Source: Mesocentrotus franciscanus (taxonomy: Eukaryota > Echinodermata > Echinoidea > Camarodonta > Strongylocentrotidae). From it: a DNA stretch of 64,000 nucleotides. Where the stretch lies: assembly GCA_037976565.1 (NCBI GenBank), contig CP137667.1:28944459-29008458 (forward strand). The letters are read 5' to 3'. This document shows positions 12,389-20,735 of this stretch, one piece after another. The translations under genes and the position numbers were made by a program. Positions within the stretch are counted from its first letter, which is position 1. Each line of letters starts with the position of its first letter. Under the pieces are notes generated by a model that was given only the letters and a program-made list of their open reading frames with translations, searched no databases and was not told the origin of the DNA.

Positions 12389-12681
12389 CACTACTATTAC
12401 TACTAATACTATTACTACTAATACTACTACTGCTACTATAACTACTATTAACCTACTGCTACTACTAATAATAATACTAATACTACTAATAACAGTGCTA
12501 CTACTAATAATTATAATGATGATAACAATAATAATAATAGTAATAATGATTATTATTATCATTATAATAATAACAATAATAGTAATACTTCATCGACCAA
12601 AGTGAAAAAAAAATTATAATTCTTACCTAAAATATGGAGGAAGACGAAGCACAGAAACGTTTTGAAGACGCACTTAAACAT
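234..12681 (-). CDS. Immunoglobulin-superfamily receptor/adhesion gene, 5' five exons (partial)
   Basis: Spliced minus-strand gene reconstructed from five exons with GT/AG borders: 12627-12681, 11391-11735, 10014-10358, 4452-4739 and 234-506. Every junction is phase 1 and each internal exon is a multiple of three (345, 345, 288, 273 nt), the classic layout of shuffled extracellular modules. Predicted order: signal peptide, V-like Ig domain, second Ig-like domain, fibronectin type III domain, second FN3-like domain. The last exon seen ends in a good donor (GTAATG), so the gene continues beyond the left edge, and whether it has a membrane anchor is unknown. Such proteins usually act in cell adhesion or recognition at the cell surface. 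I do not recognise a specific ortholog. The introns hold microsatellites, a LINE remnant and MITEs. The domain calls are my reading of the translation; no profile search was run. Confidence 0.72.
1434..1706. repeat. MITE family A, copy 1 (GGGTGGTATTCTCG termini)
   Basis: About 273 bp with long terminal inverted repeats: the left end reads GGGTGGTATTCTCGAAAGCG and the right end is its reverse complement. The arms extend more than 80 bp with scattered mismatches around an AT-rich centre. A second copy lies at 17809-18109. No coding capacity. Confidence 0.85.
1991..2274. repeat. MITE family B, copy 1 (GGGGAGTGTTTCACAAAG termini)
   Basis: About 284 bp with inverted ends GGGGAGTGTTTCACAAAG / CTTTGTGAAACACTCCCC and an inner palindromic zone around ATGGCAGGCCG. 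Related copies lie at 23625-23907 and, truncated, at 7361-7572. Confidence 0.85.
3710..4245. repeat. GA/AG-rich simple sequence
   Basis: Interrupted purine-rich microsatellite (GAGA tracts) in two blocks around 3715-3750 and 3953-4245. The long minus-strand Ser/Pro/Leu-rich open frames here are low-complexity shadows and not genes. Confidence 0.8.
4452..4739 (-). CDS. IgSF gene exon 4: fibronectin type III domain
   Basis: 288 nt, phase 1-1, acceptor aaacag and donor GTAAGC. The translation has FN3 landmarks: the proline-rich start LPESPSNADNP, the B-strand Trp in SFTVTWSL, the Tyr strand TVTYCEVL, the ENLRPFTLYRVTVKSHTVYG core (L-x-P-x-T-x-Y-x-V) and a terminal EKSTRR. Intron 3, between this exon and exon 3, is about 5.3 kb. 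Confidence 0.85.
4770..5050. repeat. AT-rich triplets followed by (GAA)n
   Basis: ATT/ATA/GAT-rich simple sequence ending in an almost pure (GAA/AGA)n run at about 4993-5046, inside intron 3 of the IgSF gene. In its transcript the run would be (TTC)n. Confidence 0.85.
5185..5270. repeat. (AC)n and (CT)n dinucleotide tracts
   Basis: A short CACACA run at about 5185-5213 followed by a CTCTCT run to about 5270; simple repeats in the same intron. Confidence 0.8.
5980..6194. repeat. 43-bp tandem repeat, five identical copies
   Basis: The unit begins TACTGCACTCTTCTCATAAA and ends TTGTATGGACA. Five copies fill 215 bp with no mismatch that I can see. The homogeneity implies a recent expansion. It lies in intron 3 of the IgSF gene. 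Confidence 0.95.
6430..7020 (+). pseudogene. LINE ORF2 3'-end remnant with CCHC zinc-knuckle
   Basis: A 5'-truncated fragment on the plus strand. The frame at 6495-6752 reads KWQIVNNNTCRSCGQVDS then KFHFMLYC followed by FWK, matching the C-x2-C-x7-H-x4-C motif after the reverse transcriptase of many non-LTR retrotransposons. Upstream the frame is interrupted. An AT-rich 3' region ending near GGAAATAAAAACC (about 7005-7018) looks like the LINE tail. It is a dead insertion in an intron of the minus-strand IgSF gene. Confidence 0.65.
7300..7634. repeat. MITE (TTTGGGTTCTATCATC termini) with a nested second MITE
   Basis: The outer element has inverted ends: TTGGGTTCTATCATCACAGG on the left, mirrored at 7600-7634, followed in both arms by AAAGCGCATTTGATAAGGTC. 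The interior 7361-7572 is a left-truncated copy of MITE family B ending CACTCCCC, giving a nested insertion. Confidence 0.8.
8215..8445 (-). repeat. tRNA-derived SINE (minus orientation)
   Basis: On the minus strand from 8445 to 8215 the element starts with a tRNA-like head containing a pol III B box (GGTTCGAGTCC). It continues through CTAATGTCCTTTGGCAAGAT and ends with TGTGCGCTATATAAATATCC and an ATT-rich tail. A better preserved relative lies at 56530-56830. Confidence 0.75.
8485..8637. repeat. MITE family C, copy 1 (TAGGGACTTTTCGATTTGC termini)
   Basis: A 153-bp near-complete hairpin whose arms contain GATTTGCACGTC, GTGGACTGCTACGTG and a CCTTTTAAGG core. The central part is internally duplicated. 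A shorter relative (117 bp) lies at 35311-35427. Confidence 0.85.
9168..9584. repeat. Inverted-repeat element, arms about 52 bp
   Basis: The left arm (9168-9220: GTGTCCGGGCCGCGTC, GTAACCTAGCCATCCTG) is mirrored at 9532-9584 around about 310 bp. It is a probable MITE or solo inverted repeat in intron 3 of the IgSF gene. No target duplication was assigned. Confidence 0.6.
10014..10358 (-). CDS. IgSF gene exon 3: second Ig-like domain
   Basis: 345 nt, phase 1-1, acceptor tatcag and donor GTAAGT. The translation shows VLNCTVPSPC and ISWSYGD (B-strand Cys, C-strand Trp), then TIISCIAMHYGLAAP with the second core Cys, and ends in NVILEVG. Potential N-glycosylation sites are NMT, NCT, NIS and NVS. 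This is a divergent constant-type Ig module. Confidence 0.75.
11391..11735 (-). CDS. IgSF gene exon 2: V-like Ig domain
   Basis: 345 nt, phase 1-1. The translation contains TAMLDCSF (B-strand Cys), VSWTKDG (C-strand Trp), LVISNVALDDDGMYDC (D-x-G-x-Y-x-C motif of the F strand) and a closing RLAVT strand: a textbook Ig fold. Extra cysteines (TSCRG, TTCQV) lie between the strands and could form a second disulfide. Acceptor is gaaag; donor is GTAAGT. Confidence 0.82.
12060..12590. repeat. (ACT/ATT)n triplet array in intron 1 of the IgSF gene
   Basis: About 530 bp of ACT repeats with AAT interruptions, ending about 35 bp from the exon 1 donor at 12626. The long low-complexity open frames on both strands here are artefacts of the repeat. 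Confidence 0.95.
12627..12681 (-). CDS. IgSF gene exon 1: signal peptide
   Basis: A short exon with ATG at 12681. It encodes 18 residues (MFKCVFKTFLCFVFLHIL) plus the first base of a Gly codon, then donor GTAAGAAT. The basic start followed by a hydrophobic run is a typical signal peptide. The phase-1 end joins exactly to the next exon (G+GA, then SNGVVRQP). The 5' UTR was not resolved. Confidence 0.7.
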
Positions 12682-12891
12682 CTTTAAGCAAAAGACAGTA
12701 AAGAAAATCGATTTGATGAGAGATTATCGCCTGCCTAATGGTGGTAAGTTAAAACTTGTCAATGATACTGCAGATTGTTATAAAAATGACGAATTAAAAA
12801 AAAGAAACTACTCGCTAGGACAACGTAGGGGATATGTCGTTTGAAGTTTCACTTCCTTTCCGAACCACATGATCACCAGTGTGATTGTTCT

Positions 12892-13140
12892 TAAAGCACC
12901 TCTAAAGTGTTGGGAGCCCAAAATTTGCCAAACAAATTATGGCAAAAAATTACTTAAATTGTGTAATGATGTGAAAAAAGATGTCATTTAACACACACTT
13001 CTGCAAGGATTTTCAAAACGAATGTGTTTGAATATTGATGACAGAATACCATATTGGGTTTTTTTGTGGTATACAGAAAACCACAGGTGAAATGTTGTCA
13101 TCAAATTTTTGGTGCTCCTAACACTTTAGAAAGGCTTTAA
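12892..13140. repeat. MITE (TTAAAGCACCTCTAAAGTG termini)
   Basis: The left end AAAGCACCTCTAAAGTGTTG and the right end CAACACT-like GGTGCTCCTAACACTTTAGA are inverted copies. The element is about 249 bp and lies between the IgSF gene and the GPCR gene. Confidence 0.7.
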
Positions 13141-13235
13141 TTTCTTTGCTCATCAATCACAAGACAAAAAGAACAGAAAGTAGAATGGTCCTATGAGGCT
13201 AATGGGTCATGTCATTATACTAAAGTACAGTATCA

Positions 13236-13380
13236 TATTGCGTTGTGTTTGTGCGTGTGTGTGTGTGTGTTTAATGCTGACTGGTCTCATACCTGGAATA
13301 AATCCTTTTTTCTTTCATAAAAGACTCCTTATACGGTAAAGAGAAGAGAAGAGAAAGAGAGAGAGAGAGAGAGAGTAAGC
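13236..13380. repeat. (GT)n and (GA)n tracts
   Basis: A GTGTGT run near 13251-13272 and a GAGAGA run near 13340-13375: simple repeats in the intergenic stretch before the GPCR gene. The rest of 12682-14559 outside the MITE and these tracts shows nothing I can identify. Confidence 0.8.
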
Positions 13381-14559
13381 GGGTAAGGAAGACAACGTAG
13401 GCTTATTAGAATCGCCGAAATGACGGGTTCCCAAGTTAAAAAGCCACCTTAAAAAATAATAATGAATGGTGTTCAATGCTCCATAAATTGCCCTTAATTT
13501 GGCGTTAAGTAGAGGAGAAATGAAACCTGGCAAACTCCCTTCTCCTGAGACAGAATCATTTGTATTTCTTTGTCAAGAATCAATGTCACTACCTTCTTTA
13601 ATTAAAGGTGAGCGTTTACATAATCGATTTTACTTGTTTGCACTTAGGCTATGGGGCAAACGGGGTGTTAATATGTATTGATTGATTTGTTTTGCCCGCG
13701 CGAGAGCAAAAATAATTATGCGAGATTGTATGTTTGTATTTTGCTAGCGCCCTAATCAAGACGACTTTAATGACACGTATGAACTCACTATCTCCATCTG
13801 AAGCTCTACCAATGCATATTGTACGGATTTACATTTCTTACCGTTAACTTAGGAGTTTGGAGAGAAGCGATAAGGTAATTTCTAACATTTCCAGGAGGAC
13901 ATGCAATGCAGCAATTGTACTTTTTATCATTAAAGACCAGTTGCTCTTTCTGGGAATACTTCACCTCTGTGGAATGCGATCTACACTTATTGATTTTGAA
14001 GAGTTTTTCGTTTTGCAATGAGGCTCTTGAAGATAATTTACAAGAGTGTAACTGAAAGAGAATCATGGTAACGTGTGATTCTTCTTCTGTATAAGAGTAA
14101 AAATTTACACTTGGAATATACAAATATCTGAATCTTAGAATATTTGAATATTCAAATCGTCATCAAAGACACTTCATGGAAGATTTATTGCATCGTTTGT
14201 GAAACCCGTATCTTCTATTGGATGTTTCTCCTGAGATGAAATGGGCGCACACCTGTCATATGAGAGAATACAATGATAATTATGTATGTCGGTAGTAGTC
14301 ATAGAATTTCCCTTGCCACGAGTGATGAATGACACAGTCCCTCGTTTGCCAGGTGGACCGATCGGAACAATACAATAGCCATCTTTTAACAGAAGGATTG
14401 CTTTGTGCAACACAAAAAGGCTTTGCAAAGATTTAAAATAATATTGAATCTCTTCGTATAACTACCCCGCGAGAAGTGATATGTAACACTCGGAGATCAG
14501 ATGCATAGCGCAAAGCGTTAACAAAATCTTCTTATTTGTTTTGGTTGATTTTGTATATA

Positions 14560-16311
14560 ATGTTCAGAGGAGGTTCTTCGAGATTTGACATGATGGAAGA
14601 GTATTCGTTTTCCAACTCAACAATGGCGATGTTGACAATGGGAACAACCGATGAGCCTATACCAAGTAATTTCTTAGCTCGCCGAGTCGTCCAATGTATG
14701 GCATATGTCATTTTGGCATTCCTAGTGGTGTCGTGCAACACATTCATCCTGGTTCTGCTGAAACGTAATAAAGATCTTTATGACATGACCACAGTGTTCT
14801 TCTATCAAGCTCTTGCTGTTGTCAACATGTTTGCTGGGGTATGCGGTGCAGTATACGGCATCATCATGGGGCCGAGCAGTGTATGGCCGCTGGATCAGGT
14901 CTCCTGCGCTGTCCTTCTGCGAGGGCATTTCCTCTTCCTCTACCAATCAGCCTGGATTCTCTGCAGCATCAGCGTCGACCGGTGCCTCATGATCAACTGG
15001 CCACTGCGCTACCCAACTATTGTGACACCTCGACGGGCGAAGGTTGGTTTGGCTATCATCCTCGTGCTGTCCATACTTCCAATGGTTCCTATCCTGCCTA
15101 TCAGAGGCTTCCCGTTGTTCCAGTCCAATACCGAGCGATGTGCAGGAAACCCGTTTCAAATTCGCGGCTCAGATCTGGCCTGGGTCGGTGTTTTATTTAC
15201 CTTCATTGCAGTTCCTCTGCTGACGTCGACGACGGCGAATGTCTTCATGATGCGTGCAGCCCTCCGACAACGTCGGCGTATAGATCCCAAGGGTCACTTG
15301 GCGCCCTCTCATATGACCTTTGATGCAGTTTCATCAAGTCCGTTGCGACCTCGTTCGAATACCACAGCATCTTGCGGAAGTAGCATTCGGCATTCTCGTG
15401 AAACCGTTAAATGTGATTTACCGCTTGATGTATCTTCGGGTACTATACATAAACATGGATCAAAGCTTTGCGTTAATGATTCTAAATCACATGGAAGCAG
15501 TGTCAAGACATCTTGCTCCAGCATCAATCGCGATTTGCCACCTTGTGATCTAAGTTTGGACTTACTGTCGACTAGCCCCTTAAGACTTCACGTGGGAACC
15601 CGAACATTATGTTCAAGCAGTTTACGAAGTCCAAGGGTCAACATAACATGTGATTTGACATCTTCTAGTGAAGTTTTGGACAAACATTCAACACATCCTA
15701 TAGGACTTCACGCCGATTTGATAATGTCATGTGGAAGCAGCCTGGATGGTTTTCGTAGGAGTGCCGGAGGCGATATGACGCCATCGCATCTGACTATTGA
15801 CACCGACTCAACAAGTCCGTCGCGAGTTCGTACCGATACCGTAACGTCAGGAAACAGCTTACAGAGTTCCAATTCCAACGTCGCATGTGATTTCAGATCA
15901 TCCCACCCGGCTTTGGACGCGATATCTACAATTTCCTCACGACTTGACGCCCACTCGAGCACTCCGTCGCGACTTCGCTCCGATACCGCAACGTCATCCG
16001 GCAGCAGCATCGTCCAACGGTCACATGACAATGCTAGAGCCAAAGCAGCATCGACGCTGACACGTTATTCCACGCAACTCAAGACGCTGCGCACTATTGT
16101 TGCCATGACGATAGCGTACTACGTCTCCTGGTTGCCAATCACCACTTACTTCATCCTCCAATCTACGGGCAGGTCCGCACGGGTCTCGCAGGAGTTCTAC
16201 TTCTTTGCGCTTGGAGTGGACATATGCGCATGTTGGTGGAATATCATCGTTTACGTCATCACCAATGTGCCTTTAAGGAATGCGGCAAAGAACATGATGA
16301 AATGTCGATGA
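14560..16311 (+). CDS. Divergent rhodopsin-like (class A) GPCR, intronless, repeat-expanded third intracellular loop
   Basis: A single-exon 583-residue receptor starting at the first ATG (14560, A at -3). An alternative start at 14593 (A at -3, G at +4) would drop 11 residues. The short N-terminus has an NST glycosylation site (N19). Approximate TM segments: 44-67, 75-102, 115-139, 160-180, 205-232, 512-533 and 545-568. C116 and C194 can form the TM3-ECL2 disulfide. The TM3 end reads SVDRCLMINWPLRYP, so DRC replaces DRY. TM6 has SWLP where CWxP is usual, and TM7 has NIIVY in place of NPxxY. ICL3 (about 233-507) is enormous and made of degenerate repeats of about 39 residues rich in STSPxRL and SCGSSL motifs. 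The single exon and divergence fit the expanded sea urchin class A sets; the ligand is unknown. G-protein coupling is inferred from the family only. Confidence 0.88.
   Translation: MFRGGSSRFDMMEEYSFSNSTMAMLTMGTTDEPIPSNFLARRVVQCMAYVILAFLVVSCNTFILVLLKRNKDLYDMTTVFFYQALAVVNMFAGVCGAVYGIIMGPSSVWPLDQVSCAVLLRGHFLFLYQSAWILCSISVDRCLMINWPLRYPTIVTPRRAKVGLAIILVLSILPMVPILPIRGFPLFQSNTERCAGNPFQIRGSDLAWVGVLFTFIAVPLLTSTTANVFMMRAALRQRRRIDPKGHLAPSHMTFDAVSSSPLRPRSNTTASCGSSIRHSRETVKCDLPLDVSSGTIHKHGSKLCVNDSKSHGSSVKTSCSSINRDLPPCDLSLDLLSTSPLRLHVGTRTLCSSSLRSPRVNITCDLTSSSEVLDKHSTHPIGLHADLIMSCGSSLDGFRRSAGGDMTPSHLTIDTDSTSPSRVRTDTVTSGNSLQSSNSNVACDFRSSHPALDAISTISSRLDAHSSTPSRLRSDTATSSGSSIVQRSHDNARAKAASTLTRYSTQLKTLRTIVAMTIAYYVSWLPITTYFILQSTGRSARVSQEFYFFALGVDICACWWNIIVYVITNVPLRNAAKNMMKCR
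15310..16050 (+). repeat. In-gene degenerate tandem repeat of about 117 bp (39 codons) in GPCR ICL3
   Basis: About six imperfect copies. Recurring elements are HLTIDTDSTSPSRVRTDT, TASCGSSI, NVACDFRSS and close variants, always in the same order and spacing. Serine/threonine density is very high, so the loop could be heavily phosphorylated (inference). Nucleotide similarity between copies is partial, suggesting an old expansion. Confidence 0.7.
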
Positions 16312-16478
16312 TTAGAATGGAATAGTTCTGGTGACATGCATGGATATGAAAGCATGAAGTGGAAAAAAAAAAGTTGTCGATATTTTGGTTGATTAATATG
16401 CAAGGGGAGTGACGTGAATTGGGATAAGTCTGTGAATTATCTTAATCTGTAAGATATCAGATGAAAAACAAAAGTACA

Positions 16479-16792
16479 GGGGGGTGTTTCACAAAGATCC
16501 TAAGTCAAACTTAACTCTAAGCTGGACTTAAAAATTATGGAGAGCCATTTGTAGCCTTAAAATAAAACATATTCAAAAGCAAAAAATCAAGTATTTTAGA
16601 CTTTCCATAAATTCCACATCAAGAACATGAAATCTCCTTGATAATAGAAAATATAAATGATTTGAATTAACATTTTATGCCTTTTAAAATGACTTTTACA
16701 AAATATTTTCAAAGATGCTAACGGCTTTCCATAATTTTTAAGTCCAACTTAGAGATAAGTTCAACTTAGGATCTTTGTGAAACACCCCCCTG
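16479..16792. repeat. MITE (GGGGGGTGTTTCACAAAGATCC termini)
   Basis: About 314 bp, with left end GGGGTGTTTCACAAAGATCC mirrored at the right by GGATCTTTGTGAAACACCCC. The sub-terminal TTAACTCTAAGCTGGACTTA is also inverted. The ends resemble family B, but the body is different. Confidence 0.85.
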
Positions 16793-17808
16793 GTGAGGTA
16801 ATTGTAATCTAGCGGTAACATTATTGTAAACGAGAGCTTTTTATATGTTCCGATCATTGATTCCTTCAACACATGGAGCGCGTGCGCCTCCATCGACCAT
16901 GCTTTGGCAATAGCGACAAACTACTAGTTTAGGCGGTAGTGGGAAATGAATATCATTCCTGACAGTTGTTTGATACGTTTGTTATACAATGTCCTTTCCC
17001 GTTGGGCAGTCGGTTCATTATACAATGGAAATCAAATAAGATGTGTAAATTAGTAATCTATACCACTTGAGATCTTGTTCCGGGGTTTGTGTTATCACTT
17101 CCATTAAAAGTTCAACGTTGGATTTTCAGCAACTCTTCGTTGATCTGTCCAAAAGGTTGGATAAACGCTGCATCATTTCATTATACCTAAAATATATGGA
17201 AGAAATTCACCTTTCGTGCGTAAATTGTTACCATGTTAGTCAATCTTTAACCAAGCATATAGCATCAAGAATATTTATTTACGTTGAAAAGCTTTGAATA
17301 TCTATCCCATACCTTATTTACAAAGTATGAACTATATACACATGACTGTAAATACCTTTGAAATTGGTCTCTATAGTGTGTCTCAAAAGAAAGTTTACAG
17401 TTATGAAAAAAATCTCCTCAAATAAATATTTCGAAATATTTTCAGAAATATTCATACCTGTGGAGAGCATTATGGTCTCTTCTGTCAAATGACAATAGTT
17501 TACGCTTGCGTGAGCAAAAGCACTCTAATACCCCGGTCGCACCACTAAACCAAATCCAAACCGACGCCAGAAACACAGATTTGGGGCCATTAGTGGTATT
17601 GTAATTTTCTGTTCTATGTGTAGTCGGTCTCGTGTCGGTCTCGTTAGCGTGACTGAGGTATTATGAAAGGGTGCAACATCTAGGCTTGACTGTTTCTAGA
17701 TGAAACTTTTTTTAGACGCACTGTAGAAATTAAAATCATCGGCAAGCCCAGTTCGTCCCTGGTTACTTTTTGTCAATGCAGACTGCATGATTGACAGAGA
17801 GCCTCTGT

Positions 17809-18109
17809 GGGTGGTATTCTCGAAAGCGGACTAACTTTAGTCCATGGTTTAATCCTCCGACTAAGTATGGAATGCCAAGTGTCCATATGAATATATTTTT
17901 AAATAATTTGATATGCCACTAAATTACCATGATAACATAATTATTTTATAGTTATATTGTTGTTTATTGATTATGTTATTACATTTTATTTTAATTTAGT
18001 GACCGATTAAATTATTCAAAAACATATTCATGTGGGCACTTGGCATTCCATACTTAGTCGGAGGATTAAACCATGGACTGAAGTTAGTCCGCTTTCGAGA
18101 ATACCACCC
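17809..18109. repeat. MITE family A, copy 2
   Basis: About 300 bp; same termini (GGGTGGTATTCTCGAAAGCG) and arms as the element at 1434-1706, with a different AT-rich core. Confidence 0.85.
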
Positions 18110-18289
18110 TATGAACCTAGATCATTGTAGATCATTGTAGATGTTTTGTTGTAGCTATAATGTGAACCTTATATTGAGACCTCAGCTAGTGACCGTATAG
18201 AGCATGTCGAGAAATCGCATTTATTTGTAGTTTATACTTCACACAATTCTGGTTCTATAGATACTAGTTTCTTTTCTCTACTAGCTGTC

Positions 18290-18516
18290 TGTCCTGGATA
18301 TTTAATTTCTTTCTATATTTTGCTTGGGAATTAATTTTTTGCCATTGTTCTTTGTCGTGTGTTTATATATATTGTATTGTGTTACTGTACCATTGCTGGT
18401 CCCCATGGAAGACCAGTGGCATCATAACGATACCGCTGAATATGGGCTATCCACCGGTTTATTTTATCTTTTACTGAATGCACGTTGTCTTTTTTTTATA
18501 CGGAAATAAAACAAAC
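18290..18516 (+). repeat. LINE 3'-UTR-like fragment
   Basis: Contains CCCCATGGAAGACCAGTGGC, then GGGCTATCC and a terminal GGAAATAAAACAAACA. This resembles the 3' region seen in reverse at 63345-63860 (ATGGAAGACCACC followed by AGAAATAAATAAAT). A truncated retrotransposon tail is likely. Confidence 0.45.
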
Positions 18517-19436
18517 ACGAATCATCTTGATACCACTACGAACTCTTCGCCGGACTCATAAAAGGCTCTTGTTGACAATTTATTTGAAAAATTAATAACT
18601 TTTTTAAATCTTTTTTTAAGAAGAGTAAAAATACTTCATAGTTCCATTTTTAAGCACAACCTTATAGGGTAAAAATATCATGCATAATCATTTAGATTCA
18701 GTTGTATTCTAAATCTAAACATAATTATATGGTTTCAGAAATGACGCAACTTGAATAAAAAGCATAAGGGCAGGGAACTATATGGTCAAGATTATTTGAT
18801 ATACAAGTTAAGCATTAGAGCAGGAAACTAAGGTAATTATCATGCATGCGTAAATGAAAGTAATTAAAAGACAAATATTTACCAATCTTTAAATTGGACT
18901 TTGTCTTGGTTTCTAAAGTAATTATCAAATGTAAACAAATGAAGTCAATTAATTACAAACATTGAGTAGTCTTTAAATGGGACTTTGTCTTAGTTATGAC
19001 AAGAGTGGGAGAAATTATTTAAAAACTGGTTTGAAATATAACCCACCTACTTAGAACTATATTACAAAATAAAGTCATAATTGTTTTCAATATCAAGGAT
19101 ACATACAAACTTTGACAACCTTAAGATCATTTGAAAACATAAATCAGAAAAACGGAATATATTTTAATGAATAAATATTTCAAAAAATCACCAAGTTTTT
19201 AGCCAATTTCACAACTATTAAATAAAATGTCAAATTCACATGTAAAGTTCAATTTTGTTTTATTCAAAAAAGAAACAAATTGGATAGTACATATCCTTTA
19301 TCTTCTCCAAAAATTAATTGCATTAATACATCTTTAATATCTAATTCTTTACATAGAAAACATCCACATGTAGAAATTTGTCATTTTATGAAATAAGAAT
19401 ACATTATACTTATATACACGCAATGTATAAAAGTAT

Positions 19437-19620
19437 TAAAGCCCCACTGCACTACTTGTAGCTACTTGCTCCCTCTATATCGAAAACAATGCCTAAGCGG
19501 TGCCCGTTGGTCCCCCATGATCCTCTTTTACTTATGGTGATTGAGAGCTGAGTTAATGAGATAACCACCTGTCAGTGACCATGCAATCCCTCCTGGCCAA
19601 ACTAGTGCAGACGGGCTTTA
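19437..19620 (+). repeat. MITE family D, copy 1 (TAAAGCCC termini)
   Basis: A 184-bp element starting TAAAGCCCCACTGCACTACT and ending AGTGCAGACGGGCTTTA (inverted ends). It contains a conserved body with CCTAAGCGGTGCC and GATAACCACCTGTCAGTGAC. Other copies lie at 34334-34527 (opposite orientation) and 36327-36520. Confidence 0.85.
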
Positions 19621-20102
19621 ATAAGCCTCTCTTTAATCATTTGCGAATAGGCCTACTCTCCATGCAAGTAATGCATTTTCTTTCCTTTAAACACCAATTA
19701 GAGTATCAAGGTTTCTTTCAAAATTGTTAAAAGAGATGAAATGGGACCCAAAACATAGAAGCCAATTCGGAGATACTCCACTTTATCAGCACATGGGCAG
19801 ATGAAGGACATTTGTACAAAACTGTAAAACCCATCCAGACAATTGCTGGATGTGTGTTCATGAACGTTATGTAATCATTATTCATTTATGCACCGGCAGT
19901 ACATTCCATTATAGACAAGGATTCTTTTCTAGCAGGAAACCAAAGGGTTTTCATGGAGCACCTCCATTACTTTGGCGGTGATTGTTCTAAAATGTAGAAA
20001 GTGGGACGTCTCCATGTGTAAAAGATCTGTGGATATTTGGGGGTCATTTGTAAAAGTGATATCTCCGAAGTGGCTTATTGGAGCCTCATATATTCTTTTA
20101 AG

Positions 20103-20206
20103 TAGTGCTGTAAGTCAGGCGCCATGTTCGGGTTCGGTTCGGCTCGGTTCGGGAGTGCCATGTTCGGCGAACTTCCGTTCGGTTCGGCGGTTCGGCTACA
20201 GCACTA
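20103..20206. mobile_element. 104-bp hAT-like MITE with 8-bp target duplication
   Basis: The ends TAGTGCTGTA and TACAGCACTA are perfect inverted repeats. Flanks are CTTTTAAG (20095-20102) and CTTTTAAA (20207-20214), a 7/8 target-site duplication. The interior is almost all GGTTCGG-type repeats. hAT assignment rests on the 8-bp duplication and the terminus shared with 37318-38017. Confidence 0.75.
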
Positions 20207-20399
20207 CTTTTAAATATCAAGCAAGTAGGCTAAAAGCCTGAAACTAAGAAGATTCAAGGACCTGATGTCACCCAAAGCATGAAAGCTGGCATCTTGTGTT
20301 CAGCAACAGCATTTTTGTTTACTCTTCACAAACACTGTACCTTGATGCACAGAAATAATGTATTGGCATAATATAATTTCCCACCTGCTTTGCCGAGAG

Positions 20400-20735
20400 T
20401 GTTTCACTCAAATCTTTAACAAAGCAATGCAATTTATCCTTGCTAACCCTTCTAAAAATTAGAGAAAGTATTTCACTCAAATCTTTAACAAAGCAATGTA
20501 ATTTATCCTTGCTAACCCTTCTAAAGATTAGAGAAAGTGTTTGACTCAAATCTTTAACAAAGCAATGATATCACCCTTGCTGACCCTTCTAAAGATTAGA
20601 GAAAGTGTTTCACTCAAATCTTTAACAAAGCAATGCTATCATCTTTGCTAACTCTTCTAAAGATTAGTAAAAATGTTTCACTTAAATATATAATAATACA
20701 ATGCATTTCATTTTTGCTAACCCTGCTACAGATTA
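20400..20735. repeat. 69-bp tandem array, five copies
   Basis: Units start near 20400, 20469, 20538, 20606 and 20674, each beginning TGTTTCACTCAAATCTTTAA with minor variation. The period is 69 then 68 bp. The minus-strand 23-residue peptide repeat seen here is a by-product of the period. Confidence 0.92.

Noticed and set aside
12065..12605. Long open frames of Val/Ile or Thr/Asn on both strands
   Set aside because: They are translations of an (ACT/AAT)n microsatellite; no stops occur because of the repeat composition.
14536..14559. Extension of the GPCR frame upstream of 14560
   Set aside because: The extension starts at a TTG codon. The first in-frame ATG is 14560.
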